DNA of 64,000 bases from Nitrosovibrio sp. Nv6. Its GTDB lineage: Bacteria; Pseudomonadota; Gammaproteobacteria; Burkholderiales; Nitrosomonadaceae. A model generated the notes under the pieces. It was not told the origin of the DNA. It saw nothing but the letters and a program-made list of their open reading frames with translations, and made no database searches. The stretch is taken from contig NZ_FODX01000001.1 of the NCBI RefSeq assembly GCF_900110495.1, positions 310,001 through 374,000 of the forward strand, in the 5' to 3' direction. Numbering within the stretch: the first letter of the stretch is position 1; the number at the start of each line of letters is the position of its first letter. Shown here piece by piece: positions 37,733 to 47,307 of this stretch. Made by a program: the position numbers and the translations under genes.

Positions 37733-37937
37733 CGGTAGGCTATGTACTCAATGATATCCGACAAGAGATGGGTAACCGCGGGCGGAACACAATCATGAAC
37801 AGGTTTGCTCATGCATTGCCTGGATGGGGATGGATGGGGCAAAAGTTAAAGCACAACCATCGAAACCGATAGCTTACAGCCTGTACCAATTCTAAAACAA
37901 CTCAAAATCGCCTCAGTGCGGCTAACATCCTAAACCA

Positions 37938-38270
37938 TCACGGTGCGTCATTCAGTTTTTCCAGAGCATTGCTAATCACGGCGGAATCGGCGGGCCGAAC
38001 CAGACGAGCGATTACCTTGCCGTGATTCAGGAAGATCAGCGTCGGCCAGAGTGTTACTCTAAAGGAACGCCCGAGAGGGCGGCCCTTGCCATCCTCGATC
38101 TTGATATGACGTACAGCCGGGTATTCAGACAAGGCCGAGGCAATCAGCGGCTGGGCGGCCCGGCAGTGTCCACACCACGGAGCGCCGAATTCTACGACAG
38201 TGGGTCCTTCAAGTGAATCGATTTCGGCGCGCGATGGTTCCATAGCTGCATAAGCATTGTTCGTACCCAT
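37938..38270 (-). CDS. Thioredoxin-family protein
   Basis: Thioredoxin fold with active site WCGHC (C33 and C36 from ATG 38270), the cis-Pro segment VTLWPTLIFL, and a total of 110 residues. The frame is open back to 38501, but that extension does not look like protein and overlaps the EAL-HDOD gene by 40 bases. GGAAG before 38501 leaves the longer form possible. CGHC in place of the usual CGPC suggests an altered redox potential. Its link to motility is not evident. Confidence 0.75.
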   Translation of the reverse strand: MGTNNAYAAMEPSRAEIDSLEGPTVVEFGAPWCGHCRAAQPLIASALSEYPAVRHIKIEDGKGRPLGRSFRVTLWPTLIFLNHGKVIARLVRPADSAVISNALEKLNDAP

Positions 38271-38461
38271 ATTATAATCTGCTTCGGCCGCAAGGTCGCC
38301 TGCCACGCTGAATGATATGCTGCGGTTGGCCAATGCCGTAGCAGAGGAACCGGGACTACAGGAGCTCATGTCGCAGAAATCATGGCTGAGCTCGGCCTGC
38401 GGACCACGCTCCAATCGCACTGGGTTCTTTCCCGATTTAATCGTGAACAATCCTGCGAGAA

Positions 38462-39745
38462 TTACCCCTCGTGCACGAAAGGCAACAAGCTGTTGCTCCA
38501 TTCAAATGCTTCCAGTTGCAGCGGATAAAGATCTTCAACCGGCAGTTCCAGTTTAAGAAGTAGTGGCGCTAACGCTCGGCTGGCTTCACCAGATTTTTCG
38601 ACATATTCTGAAAGCTTGAGTAAATCGCCGTAGAACCCGCGCCGATACAATAGCGCTTCGCTGACATCCTTGCCCAGAACGATTTGCCCGAGAATCTTTT
38701 CCATGGTCTGTCCAAATAAGGTGTCCAGCAAGGATAAGATGCCAACTGTAAACGCGGTATCAGCAATACTTTTATTCGCGGGCTTGAGTTTTCTGGCAAT
38801 GAGCTCAAGAAGTTTGCCACGCGTCGTGGCCAGCAGGAGAAGTGGCGATGCGCAATGAGTGTTTACATGCGGTGCGATGTAGAGTTGGATTTGCAGCCAT
38901 CGCTGCAACTGATTGCGGCCGAGCACCACCAACGCCTCACTTAATGAGTCAATACTCTTCGTTACACCCATCCCTGTCGTATTGACCAGTCTCAGTAAGG
39001 ATAAACAGAGCGATACTTCCTTTTTGATGCTGTGCTCAATTTCCGCGTTATCGGCATCCCTGGCTACCAGCGTCATCAATTGCATGATTCCCAACTGTGA
39101 GGCAGTGAGTTTTTTGCCCGACAGAATAGCAGGCTTGGCAAAATAATAACCCTGGTAGTAGTCGAACCCGAGATCGAGGCAATTCTGGAACTGTTCGATC
39201 GTCTCCACTTTTTCTGCGAGAAGTAATTTATGGGCCTGCTTGAATTGGGCGGCCAGAATTGCCAGATCCGCCCGAGTCATGACAGATATATCGATTTTAA
39301 CGATCTCTATGAGCGGCAGTAACGGCTTTATGTATTCCGAAAGCGTAATTACATCGTCCAGTGCAAACCTGTATCCCTCATGCACCATCCCGGAAACGCG
39401 CTGGACAAGCTCCGGACTTATCTTGTCAGTTTGATGAAGTTCAAATACAACTTTTTTACATGGCAAAAAATCAACCAGATCATCCATCAACATGGCGGAA
39501 CTCACGTTGAAGAAGCCGAGGGCTCCGCCAATTACATTTTCAAGCCCAAGTTCCGACGTGTGTGCAATGATGGCGGTGGCTGCACGTGAATCATCAACTG
39601 TTATTGCCGGGCCGGCGTCTGCGCGGCGGAACAATAATTCATACGCGACCAGATTCTGGTTTCGATCCAGAATCGGCTGTCGCGCAAGGAAAAATTCCTT
39701 CACTTGGGGAGCAAAAGAAACAGGCTGAGCTGTATCAAGGATCAT
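38462..39745 (-). CDS. EAL-HDOD signalling protein
   Basis: 427 residues: an N-terminal EAL-type domain (about 17-210) followed by an HDOD domain (about 215-410, with LLRLVNTTGMGVTKSIDSL). The EAL signature is degenerate: YELLFR in place of EALxR, while KIDISVM and DDVIT-like positions remain. Such YuxH/CdgJ-type proteins usually do not cleave c-di-GMP and instead act in motility control. The position next to flgL and the chemotaxis block fits that role. The C-terminus overlaps the open frame of the thioredoxin gene. Confidence 0.88.
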   Translation of the reverse strand: MILDTAQPVSFAPQVKEFFLARQPILDRNQNLVAYELLFRRADAGPAITVDDSRAATAIIAHTSELGLENVIGGALGFFNVSSAMLMDDLVDFLPCKKVVFELHQTDKISPELVQRVSGMVHEGYRFALDDVITLSEYIKPLLPLIEIVKIDISVMTRADLAILAAQFKQAHKLLLAEKVETIEQFQNCLDLGFDYYQGYYFAKPAILSGKKLTASQLGIMQLMTLVARDADNAEIEHSIKKEVSLCLSLLRLVNTTGMGVTKSIDSLSEALVVLGRNQLQRWLQIQLYIAPHVNTHCASPLLLLATTRGKLLELIARKLKPANKSIADTAFTVGILSLLDTLFGQTMEKILGQIVLGKDVSEALLYRRGFYGDLLKLSEYVEKSGEASRALAPLLLKLELPVEDLYPLQLEAFEWSNSLLPFVHEG

Positions 39746-39903
39746 TCGTCGACCTCAATTCATCCGTTTCAAAAAACCCCGAGCTTCGATTGGAGCTTTA
39801 TTCGCGAAGAAAAATTGGAAAAGGTGGAATTAAACATGTATTGGCGGAATCATCCGGAGGGCAAGAGGGCATAAGGGCAAACCCTTGGAGAAACCGGTTA
39901 TCG

Positions 39904-40839
39904 TCACCGTATATAATCAAACAGTGACAACCCCTGTACCTTCAGAAATGCCATCTGCGTCGCTTCGAGATAAGCCTGCTGCTGGGTGAGATCACTGATC
40001 ACCTTTGCATAATCGACATCCCGCAGTTCTGATAGCTGCTGCTTGTACTGAATATTCAACTCGTCGCCGCCCTCATTGAGCGTATCCACTTCCTTCATGC
40101 GCGTGCCCACCGACGCGTGGACCCGCAGCACGTTGTCGAGCGCATTGGACAAATTTCCCTGTGCGGTGGTCAGCCCGCTGGAGAATGCGGCCTTGCTGGC
40201 GGCATCGGTCACGGGCGTTTCGAGTATGCCAATCAGGTCGGAGAGCGTTTTGAACATGCTCTGATACCCTCCTCCCGAATCCGGGATTCGCTCGAACACC
40301 TCTCGTCCCGACTCGTTCACTGCTAGCTGGCGCGATGCGCTGGCCTGGACCATGCGCAAGCCTTCATCGCCAAAATACTGGATACCACTGCCTGTATCGT
40401 CAAATGGCTTGATTGCGCCCTGGAAACCGGAAAAAAGATATTGCCCGTTCCCATCGGTACGGTTGGCAAGGCCCAGCAGTTCGTCCAGATTGCCGCGTAA
40501 TTCGGTTGCAATGGCGCTGCGCCCGCTATCGGTCAATGTCCCGTTCCCCGCGTACACAGCAAGTTCCCGCGCGTTCTGAAGCAAGTTCGTGACGCCGCCA
40601 AGCGTCGCTTCAAGCATCCCGAAACTGGCCATGGCATGCTGGCGGTTCATCGCATATTGCGTATTGCCTGCATCGGCCTGTGAGACTTCCAGCACCCGGA
40701 CATAGGTTGCGGGATTATCAGACGGTGTAAGAATACGTCGGCCGCTGCTTATCTGCTCCAGGTTTTTCACCTGCGTGACCTGCTGGCGGTTGAGGGCGGC
40801 AACGCCGAGTTCATAGCTGGTATTACTGCTGACGCGCAT
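39904..40839 (-). CDS. flgL: Hook-filament junction protein FlgL
   Basis: Second junction protein between hook and filament. ATG 40839 has AGGAGA six bases upstream, giving 311 residues (the open frame from 40899 is longer but unsupported). Flagellin-like ends are visible: NLEQISSGRRILTPSDNP near residue 25-42 and ATQMAFLKVQGLSLFDYI at the C-terminus. It is 139 bases downstream of flgK, probably on the same sigma-28 transcript. Confidence 0.95.
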   Translation of the reverse strand: MRVSSNTSYELGVAALNRQQVTQVKNLEQISSGRRILTPSDNPATYVRVLEVSQADAGNTQYAMNRQHAMASFGMLEATLGGVTNLLQNARELAVYAGNGTLTDSGRSAIATELRGNLDELLGLANRTDGNGQYLFSGFQGAIKPFDDTGSGIQYFGDEGLRMVQASASRQLAVNESGREVFERIPDSGGGYQSMFKTLSDLIGILETPVTDAASKAAFSSGLTTAQGNLSNALDNVLRVHASVGTRMKEVDTLNEGGDELNIQYKQQLSELRDVDYAKVISDLTQQQAYLEATQMAFLKVQGLSLFDYIR

Positions 40840-40978
40840 CGTGATTCTCCTGTCGTGACTCTCCGCGATTGTGCTTACCGTTGCTTCCTTATGCGCCATT
40901 GGGCATCAACGCATGATAGCGGTATAAACAACGCAATGAATAAAAATTGGCTGTGGAATGAATGAGACATCCGGCTCT

Positions 40979-42889
40979 TTACCTTGCTATATCAAGCAGT
41001 GTGTCGAACATCTGAGTGGCTATCTGTATCACCTTGCTGGCTGCCTGATATGCCTGCTGGTAGCGCAGGAGATTGGCAGCTTCCTCGTCCAGATTCACAC
41101 CTGACTCGGATTGCTGCAAAGCCTGTGCCTGGCTCAGCAGTGCCGTCTGGGCGGCGCTGGTTACTTCCAGTTCGCGGGTCTTGTATCCCATCAGGCTGAC
41201 TACCTGGCCATAGGCGCTCTGGTAGCTCGCCGTGCCGCCTGCCAGGGTGTTGCTGCTCTGCAGCGCTCCCAGCAGCAAAGCGTTGCGGTTATCCATCGCT
41301 CCATTGGTGTTGGGACCGACGCTGAATGTATCCCCCGGCTGGGGCGAGCCGGTTATCTGCACCGTCCAACCGTTGTAGCTGATCGGGCTGCCGGGAGTGA
41401 ACGCAATGCCGACGGGATTGCCGGTCCCATTGCCACTCACATCAAAAGTCGTAGTGCTGGTGAAAGTAAAAGTGACCGGTTCTCTTAAATCCGGATCGGG
41501 GGGTGGCGGCGCATCGACGGTACCGGCGCTGATGCGCCCGGTGCCTGTGTTGGCGGTTGGCGCATCGGTTCGAATGGGTGCACCGGCCGCGATCAGATTG
41601 GTGTCCTGTATGGCTACCTCTATCTGGCCGGCTCCGTTGGCCGTTGGGCGAATAAGAAATTCGTCTCCGGCAGCAATGGCGCCGGAAGCAAAACTCAGGC
41701 GCACACCATCCACGGTTTGCGGAAATGCCGCGAACGTCTGTGTGATACTATCATTGAGCCGTGTGAGCGTGTAGTTGGCGCCATCGTAACGCAAGCGGTA
41801 ATCGCTGGTGTTAAGTGCCCCGGGATTGGAAATTTCAGCGGCGATGACTGCGTCGCCCGAGTTTCGGGTGGAAGCCGTTACCGATGGATTCGGCACTATA
41901 AAAAAATCGCCGCCCAGATTGCCCTGTATATCCTGTCCCAGCCGGTGCTGGTCATTGAAGGTAGCCGCCAAACCGATCGCAACGCGCCCCAGACCATTGC
42001 GCGCGGCGTCGAGTTCTCCATTGTGAAATTGCAGCAGCCCGCCAAGCTTGCCGCCATCCAGGCTTGATTCCCTGACCGGCACGCTATTGCCGCCCGAAAC
42101 ATAGGCGACTTCGGCGCGGCGCGGATCAACCGGAGAAGCCAGTGTCGAGAGCTGGAAAGACGTTGAACCCACGACCAGGGACTGGCCCGTACCGATAAAT
42201 ATGCTGTAACCGCCATCGCTCTGTTCGACGACCTTGGCGCGGACCTGATCATTGAGCTGCGTGACCAGTTCATCGCGCTGGTCACGCAAATCGTTCGCCG
42301 GTTGACCGCCGGCGTTGTTCTCGGCCTGGCTGATGGTTGCATTCAGTTCGCTGATCCTTGCCGCCAGCGTGTTGATAAGCGAAACACTATTCTCGATCTG
42401 CGCGTTCACTCCATCCCGGATCTCATCAAGGCTGTCGTTCAGAGACTGGAAGCGCCGTACCAGCACCTCGGCATTGGACAACATCGACTGGCGGGAAGCT
42501 ACGCCGGAAGGGCTGGTAGCTACATCCTGCACGCTTCCAAAAAATTCCTGTAGCGCAGGCGCCAGGCCGAGCCGCCCGCTCGGATCAGCCAGCAGGCTAT
42601 CGATCTGCTTCATCTGCGCAAAGTACGTGTCGAGCTGGGAGGATTCGGTTCTTGCCTGCGTGACCTGATTGCCCAGGAACTCGCTGTATACACGTCTGAT
42701 CGTATCGACCTGCACTCCCTTGCCAATGAATCCGCTGCCAGTGGCTTGTGCTGCGCTGGCCGACTGAACGATCTGCTGGCGGGTGTAACCAGGCGTGGCC
42801 GCGTTGCTGACGTTGTGTCCGGCAACCAGCAACCCTTGCTGAGCGGCATTGAGCGCGCTAAGGCCGATGCCAAAAATGCCGTTACCCAT
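40979..42889 (-). CDS. flgK: Hook-filament junction protein FlgK
   Basis: Hook-associated protein 1, exported late to cap the hook before the filament. The 636 residues begin with GIGLSALNAAQQGLLVAGHN and NAATPGYTRQQ and end with LLRYQQAYQAASKVIQIATQ, both family hallmarks. The middle third is a large variable domain. AGGAT lies six bases before the ATG. A sigma-28 promoter (43092-43118) lies about 200 bases upstream, and most of the leader is repeat copy A. Confidence 0.97.
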   Translation of the reverse strand: MGNGIFGIGLSALNAAQQGLLVAGHNVSNAATPGYTRQQIVQSASAAQATGSGFIGKGVQVDTIRRVYSEFLGNQVTQARTESSQLDTYFAQMKQIDSLLADPSGRLGLAPALQEFFGSVQDVATSPSGVASRQSMLSNAEVLVRRFQSLNDSLDEIRDGVNAQIENSVSLINTLAARISELNATISQAENNAGGQPANDLRDQRDELVTQLNDQVRAKVVEQSDGGYSIFIGTGQSLVVGSTSFQLSTLASPVDPRRAEVAYVSGGNSVPVRESSLDGGKLGGLLQFHNGELDAARNGLGRVAIGLAATFNDQHRLGQDIQGNLGGDFFIVPNPSVTASTRNSGDAVIAAEISNPGALNTSDYRLRYDGANYTLTRLNDSITQTFAAFPQTVDGVRLSFASGAIAAGDEFLIRPTANGAGQIEVAIQDTNLIAAGAPIRTDAPTANTGTGRISAGTVDAPPPPDPDLREPVTFTFTSTTTFDVSGNGTGNPVGIAFTPGSPISYNGWTVQITGSPQPGDTFSVGPNTNGAMDNRNALLLGALQSSNTLAGGTASYQSAYGQVVSLMGYKTRELEVTSAAQTALLSQAQALQQSESGVNLDEEAANLLRYQQAYQAASKVIQIATQMFDTLLDIAR

Positions 42890-42900
42890 GTTGTATCCTG

Positions 42901-43053
42901 TTTATCCGACGAGAAAATAATATCACCTTCGTCATTCCGGGCTTAACCCGGAATCCAGTCCAAACCAACAGTGAATGGCGTGCTTTACACGCCACTTGGA
43001 TACCGGCTTCCGCCGGTATGACGTTTCTACTGTTTGTGCGCCGGATCAAATAA
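42901..43053. repeat. 153-bp three-hairpin repeat, copy A (in flgK leader)
   Basis: Inverted copy of 46086-46238. Core 42930-43023 is bounded by CGTCAT and ATGACG, which pair, and encloses three hairpins: ATTCCGGG/CCCGGAAT, TGGCGTG/CACGCCA and ATACCGGC/GCCGGTAT. Flanking bases outside the core also match the other copy. It looks like a REP- or MITE-like intergenic element. It begins immediately upstream of the flgK ribosome-binding site. Confidence 0.85.
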
Positions 43054-43091
43054 CCTTCTATCCGGACCTATAGCCATATCCATACATGATG

Positions 43092-43118
43092 TTAACGGTC
43101 CCGACCCAGAAATATTTA
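43092..43118 (-). promoter_or_regulatory. Sigma-28 promoter of flgK-flgL
   Basis: On the minus strand, TAAATATT, 11 bases, ACCGTTAA. It matches the local sigma-28 pattern with two -35 mismatches and one -10 mismatch. It lies just outside repeat copy A, so the mRNA leader would contain the full repeat. Confidence 0.65.
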
Positions 43119-43196
43119 ATCCGGTAATCTGATATTTTGAGGACCAGACAGATCAAATGGGGCAGGAGAAAGACAAAGAATCCGGCATGGCTCTCA

Positions 43197-44222
43197 TCAT
43201 GACCAAGGCGTGGTCCTGATGATACGGCCCAGTTTATCTGCATAATCCGGGTCGGTCGCGTAGCCCGCCTGTTGCAGGCCTTGCGCAAAGCCCTCCGCGT
43301 CCAGTCCCTGCGCCACCCGTGCCATCAATTCCGCATAGCGTGGGTTGCTGCTCAGCAGATTGGCGTAGTCGCGGAACGCGTCGGCGTAGGATTGATAAGC
43401 GCGGAACTTTTCCACGCTTTTATGCGCCACACCATTGACGTATTCCGTCGTTACGGTTTCCACTACCGGACCCTTCCAGTTGCTGCCGGCCTTAACGCCG
43501 AAAAGGTTGTAGCTGGGCGTGCCGTCCGCCCCGCGTATTTCCCTTTTACCCCACCCGCTTTCCAGCGCGGCTTGTCCCAGCATGAATCGGGCCGGTATGC
43601 CCGTTGTCTGGCTGGCCTGCTGGGCGTACGGCATCAGTCTGGCTTGAAACTCGGCTACCTGTAATTGTTGCGCCTGCCATTGCGCTCGAGGCAGGGATGG
43701 CACCGGTACCGTTGGTTCCGGTGACCCTAGTGACGTTCGTGTCTGCTGGGATTGCGATTGCGCCGTCGATCCCGGTGCTTGTGATTGCTGTTGCTGGTAC
43801 GCGTGCGATTGTCGAGGTACCGGAGATGACAATCCTGCGGCTGGCGCTTGTCCAGGCACGATAGCGGTCGGCGCATGCGCGCCCTGCTCCGCCCCTTGTT
43901 CCGGTTGGGTCGGCAATCCATGACGCAATTGCCGTATCATCATGTCGGCCAGACCAATGCCATTGGACGACATGCTCTGTGACAGCTGCTGATCCAGCAT
44001 CGAGATGTAAAGACGGCTCTGCTCGCTATCCATCAGGCTGTCTTTGGGTGTTGCATCGCGCATGCTTTTCAGCATCATGTTCATGAACAGAGCTTCGAAC
44101 TGTTTGGCGGCAGCTTCAAGCGCAGCCTGGTCTGTCTTGTTCGCCCCGCCTACAACGCGCAATTCGTTGACGGCCTGCACGTCCAGGGCAAATTTGGTAG
44201 TAAGGTCAGCCGAAGCAGCCAT
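43197..44222 (-). CDS. flgJ: Rod-cap / peptidoglycan hydrolase FlgJ
   Basis: Caps the growing rod and locally opens peptidoglycan. The N-terminal rod-scaffolding domain (QFEALFMNMMLKSMRDATP, about 42-60) and C-terminal glucosaminidase domain (GQAALESGWGKREI with the catalytic Glu, about 210-224) are both present. They are joined by a Gln/Pro/Ser-rich linker, for 341 residues. Its ATG overlaps the flgI stop by one base (TGATG). It lies within the segment flanked by the inverted repeats. Confidence 0.96.
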   Translation of the reverse strand: MAASADLTTKFALDVQAVNELRVVGGANKTDQAALEAAAKQFEALFMNMMLKSMRDATPKDSLMDSEQSRLYISMLDQQLSQSMSSNGIGLADMMIRQLRHGLPTQPEQGAEQGAHAPTAIVPGQAPAAGLSSPVPRQSHAYQQQQSQAPGSTAQSQSQQTRTSLGSPEPTVPVPSLPRAQWQAQQLQVAEFQARLMPYAQQASQTTGIPARFMLGQAALESGWGKREIRGADGTPSYNLFGVKAGSNWKGPVVETVTTEYVNGVAHKSVEKFRAYQSYADAFRDYANLLSSNPRYAELMARVAQGLDAEGFAQGLQQAGYATDPDYADKLGRIIRTTPWS

Positions 44223-45334
44223 CAGATGATTTCCAGTTCCGCCCGCAATGCCCCAGCGGATTTCATCGCTTGCAGGATAGACAGCAAGTCCTGCGGTGTG
44301 GCGCCGATCGCATTCAACGCCTTCACCACTTCGGCCAAGGACGCGCCTTCCACCATGGTCAGCATGCCGGATTCCTGCTTGATCTCGATGGTCGAGCGCT
44401 GTGCCTGCACCGTTCGCCCGCCGGAAAACGGACCCGGTTGACTAATCACGGGCTCAGTACTGACTACTACCGACAAATTGCCGTGAGCAATGGCGCAGGC
44501 GTCAACCGTGGCGGACTGATTCATGACTACCGAGCCCGTGCGACTGTTGACAATGACCTTCGCGTGCATCTGCGCCGGCCTGATGTTCATGCTTTCCACT
44601 TCCGCAATGAATGCCACGCGTTCATCGCTGCCTTGAGGTGTTCGCACCTGAATTGCCCTGGCGTCCAGCGCGTAAGCGATGCCAGTACCGAAACGCTCAT
44701 TAATGGCATCCACCACCCGCCGCGTAGTGGAAAAATCCGTGGTATGAAGCTCGAGCCGAATGGTATCTCCCTGGCCCAGCGCAACGGGTACGGCGCGCTC
44801 GACAGTAGCGCCGCCGCTGATACGTCCGGCATTGAGGTGGTTAACCTGCACCTTGCTGCCGCTTGCGGCAGCACCGATCCCCCCGACCAGCAGATTGCCC
44901 TGCGCCATCCCATAGACCTGACCGTCGGCTCCCTTGAGCGGCGTCATCAGCAACGTGCCGCCCCGCAGGCTTCTGGCATTGCCCATACTGGACACGGTCA
45001 CATCGACAATCTGTCCTGGCTGAGCAAGCGCCGGCAGGCTCGCCGTAACCATCACTGCCGCAACGTTTCTCAATCGCATGTTGGTACCGGGCGGCACGTT
45101 GATGCCCATCTGCATCAGCATATTGTTCAGCGTCTGGATGGTAAAGGGTGTCTGTATGGTCTGATCACCCGTGCCGTCCAGTCCCACCACCAGCCCATAT
45201 CCGACCAGCTGGTTGGGACGCACACCCTGGATCGAGGCAAGATCCTTGATGCGCTCGGCGTGTGCCGGGGTCGATATCGCGCAGCACCCGAGCCATAACA
45301 TGAGCAGCGCCTGCAAAGTTTGTTTAAGGATCAT
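44222..45334 (-). CDS. flgI: Flagellar P-ring protein FlgI
   Basis: Periplasmic P-ring subunit, 370 residues. A signal peptide ends at about residue 26 (TPAHA-ER). Hallmark stretches are [20 protein letters not shown] and [10 protein letters not shown], and the C-terminal [20 protein letters not shown]. It is coupled to flgJ and 29 bases downstream of flgH. Confidence 0.97.
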   Translation of the reverse strand: MILKQTLQALLMLWLGCCAISTPAHAERIKDLASIQGVRPNQLVGYGLVVGLDGTGDQTIQTPFTIQTLNNMLMQMGINVPPGTNMRLRNVAAVMVTASLPALAQPGQIVDVTVSSMGNARSLRGGTLLMTPLKGADGQVYGMAQGNLLVGGIGAAASGSKVQVNHLNAGRISGGATVERAVPVALGQGDTIRLELHTTDFSTTRRVVDAINERFGTGIAYALDARAIQVRTPQGSDERVAFIAEVESMNIRPAQMHAKVIVNSRTGSVVMNQSATVDACAIAHGNLSVVVSTEPVISQPGPFSGGRTVQAQRSTIEIKQESGMLTMVEGASLAEVVKALNAIGATPQDLLSILQAMKSAGALRAELEII

Positions 45335-45363
45335 GGGTGGTGGCGCAATATTTTGTGGATTGT

Positions 45364-46086
45364 TCAGAACGGCGAAATAGTGAGGAAAAAGCGCGAAAGC
45401 CAGCCCATGGTCTGCGCCTCGTCGATGTAGCCGTTGGCCTTGTACTCGATTTTCGCATCTGCCACCTGAACCGATGAGACCATGTTGTTGATGATGGTCT
45501 CCGGGCGGACTACACCGGAGAGACGGATGTACTCCGAACCCTGGGTCATGGCAAGCTGCTTTTCGCCGCTTACCACCAGGTTGCGGTTGGGCAGCACTTC
45601 AAGCACGGTGACGGTAATCGTCCCGCTGAAATTGTTGGCGGAAGCGGCTTCGCCCCTACCCTCGAACTCGTTGGAAGAGGATGCGCCCAGTTCCACCTTC
45701 TTTGTGATAGGCACGCCAAACACCAGGGGAGGAATGCCAAAATTCACCTCGCCATTCTTGTTGGCACTGCTGTTGGACCGCTTGCTTGCATTAGTCCTCT
45801 CGTTGAGAACGATGACCAAGGTATCGCCGACCTGGCGCGCGCGTCGATCCTCGAATAACGGTTGGTGGCTAATGCCGGCCTGGTAGATGGCGCCATTGAG
45901 AGGTGGCGCCTCCCTCTGCGCCGCCCGGGAGGACATGGGCTGTTGCACGATCGGCGTCGGGGCCGGGAGGGTAATGCAGCCGGGAAGACCCAGCAGGATG
46001 ATAGCCGCAAGTGCCGTGAATATCATGGGCGCCACAAGCTGCCCACCTCGCTTGGCTGAACATTTAGCTGAAAAATTCGCAATCAT
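45364..46086 (-). CDS. flgH: Flagellar L-ring lipoprotein FlgH
   Basis: Outer-membrane L-ring subunit. The frame is open from 46164, but that part is repeat copy B. ATG 46086, exactly at the repeat edge, gives 240 residues with lipobox LPGC and lipidated C37; ATG 46026 gives a more compact signal peptide and 220 residues. Family motifs [30 protein letters not shown] and VSGEKQLAM are intact. No good ribosome-binding site is visible for either start. Confidence 0.93.
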   Translation of the reverse strand: MIANFSAKCSAKRGGQLVAPMIFTALAAIILLGLPGCITLPAPTPIVQQPMSSRAAQREAPPLNGAIYQAGISHQPLFEDRRARQVGDTLVIVLNERTNASKRSNSSANKNGEVNFGIPPLVFGVPITKKVELGASSSNEFEGRGEAASANNFSGTITVTVLEVLPNRNLVVSGEKQLAMTQGSEYIRLSGVVRPETIINNMVSSVQVADAKIEYKANGYIDEAQTMGWLSRFFLTISPF

Positions 46087-46238
46087 TATTTGATCCGGCG
46101 CACAAACAGTAGAAACGTCATACCGGCGGAAGCCGGTATGCGGGCGGCGTGTAAAGCACGCCATTCACTGCTGGTTTGGACTGGATTCCGGGTCAAGCCC
46201 GGAATGACGAAATTCATGATATTTTCTTGCCGGATAAA
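46086..46238. repeat. 153-bp three-hairpin repeat, copy B (upstream of flgH)
   Basis: Inverted copy of 42901-43053. The core is 46116-46209 with the same three stems and paired ends CGTCAT/ATGACG. It differs at few positions, mainly next to the middle stem. It separates flgG from flgH, so flgHIJ (43197-46086) is bracketed by inverted copies. Confidence 0.85.
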
Positions 46239-46318
46239 ATGAGCTTGCCCATATGATTCCGATGTTTTGCCGGCGCTCCGCCATTCCAACATATGCCATT
46301 GCTACATTTGCCCAATTT

Positions 46319-47101
46319 CTACATCTGTGACAGGCGCTGGAGCATCTGATCCGAGGTCTGGACGGCCTTGCTATTGATTTCGTAAGCGCGCTGAGTCTGG
46401 ATCATATTGACCAGTTCCTCCACCACGTTGACGTTGGAAGTTTCCACATAACCCTGGCTGAGCAATCCCGTACCATCCGTACCAGGCGTGTTGATGTTGG
46501 GTGTGCCGCTGGAGCCGGTTTCCACAAAGAGATTTTCACCTACGCTCTGTAAACCCACCGGATTGATGAACGTGGTAAGTTGCAGCGTGCCGACCTGAAC
46601 CGGCAGGGGCGAGTCTTGTTGAGTTACGGTGACAACGCCGTCGCGGCCGATGGTAACGCTCAGCGCATTGGGAGGAATGGAGATCGCGGGTTGAATATGA
46701 TAGCCGCTGGATGTGACTAATTGTCCCTGGGCGTCAATCTGGAGCGAGCCATCCCGCGTGTAGGCCAACGAGCCGTCCGGCCGTAAAACCTCGAAGAATC
46801 CCTGGCCCTGAATCGCCACGTCTTTCCAGTTCCCGGTCTGTTGCAAATTGCCCTGGGTCAATACACGCTCCGTTGCGACGGGCCTGACGCCGGTACCGAT
46901 CTGCAAGCCGGACGGCAATTGTGTCTGCTGCGACGATTGAGCACCGGGCTGGCGCAAGGTCTGGTATATCAGATCCTCGAACACGGCGCGCGAGCGCTTG
47001 AATCCATTGGTGCTGACATTCGCCAGATTATTGGCGATGACATCCATCTGGGTCTGTTGTGCATCCAGACCGGTCTTTGAAATCCAGAGTGAGCGGATCA
47101 A
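46319..47101 (-). CDS. flgG: Distal rod protein FlgG
   Basis: Distal rod subunit, 260 residues. It starts with TTG at 47101, with AGGAGA before it. The N-terminus [20 protein letters not shown] aligns directly with FlgG of other bacteria, so the TTG is the true start. [20 protein letters not shown] and the C-terminal [20 protein letters not shown] are diagnostic. It is 206 bases downstream of flgF. Confidence 0.97.
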   Translation of the reverse strand: MIRSLWISKTGLDAQQTQMDVIANNLANVSTNGFKRSRAVFEDLIYQTLRQPGAQSSQQTQLPSGLQIGTGVRPVATERVLTQGNLQQTGNWKDVAIQGQGFFEVLRPDGSLAYTRDGSLQIDAQGQLVTSSGYHIQPAISIPPNALSVTIGRDGVVTVTQQDSPLPVQVGTLQLTTFINPVGLQSVGENLFVETGSSGTPNINTPGTDGTGLLSQGYVETSNVNVVEELVNMIQTQRAYEINSKAVQTSDQMLQRLSQM

Positions 47102-47307
47102 CTGAGTCTCCTAAAGGTTAAGCGTAATTTATCGCGGTCCTGTGGTCACCTATGCGGGCCAAACCTCGATTCACAGCATTTACGACATCGTATAACAGCA
47201 TGGATAAAGGCTATATCCTGAAAAGAGGGGCCAACACCATGCTTATCCTGTTTTCATCCTGGTCTTGTTATCTGATGCAGGGTGACCAGGGTGATTACTA
47301 GCGTGAA

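Noticed and set aside
38271..38501. Long N-terminal extension of the thioredoxin-like protein
   Set aside because: It lacks protein-like composition and overlaps the EAL-HDOD gene, although a GGAAG site leaves slight doubt.
46087..46164. Upstream extension of flgH into repeat copy B
   Set aside because: The extra codons come wholly from the repeat and do not resemble a lipoprotein signal.
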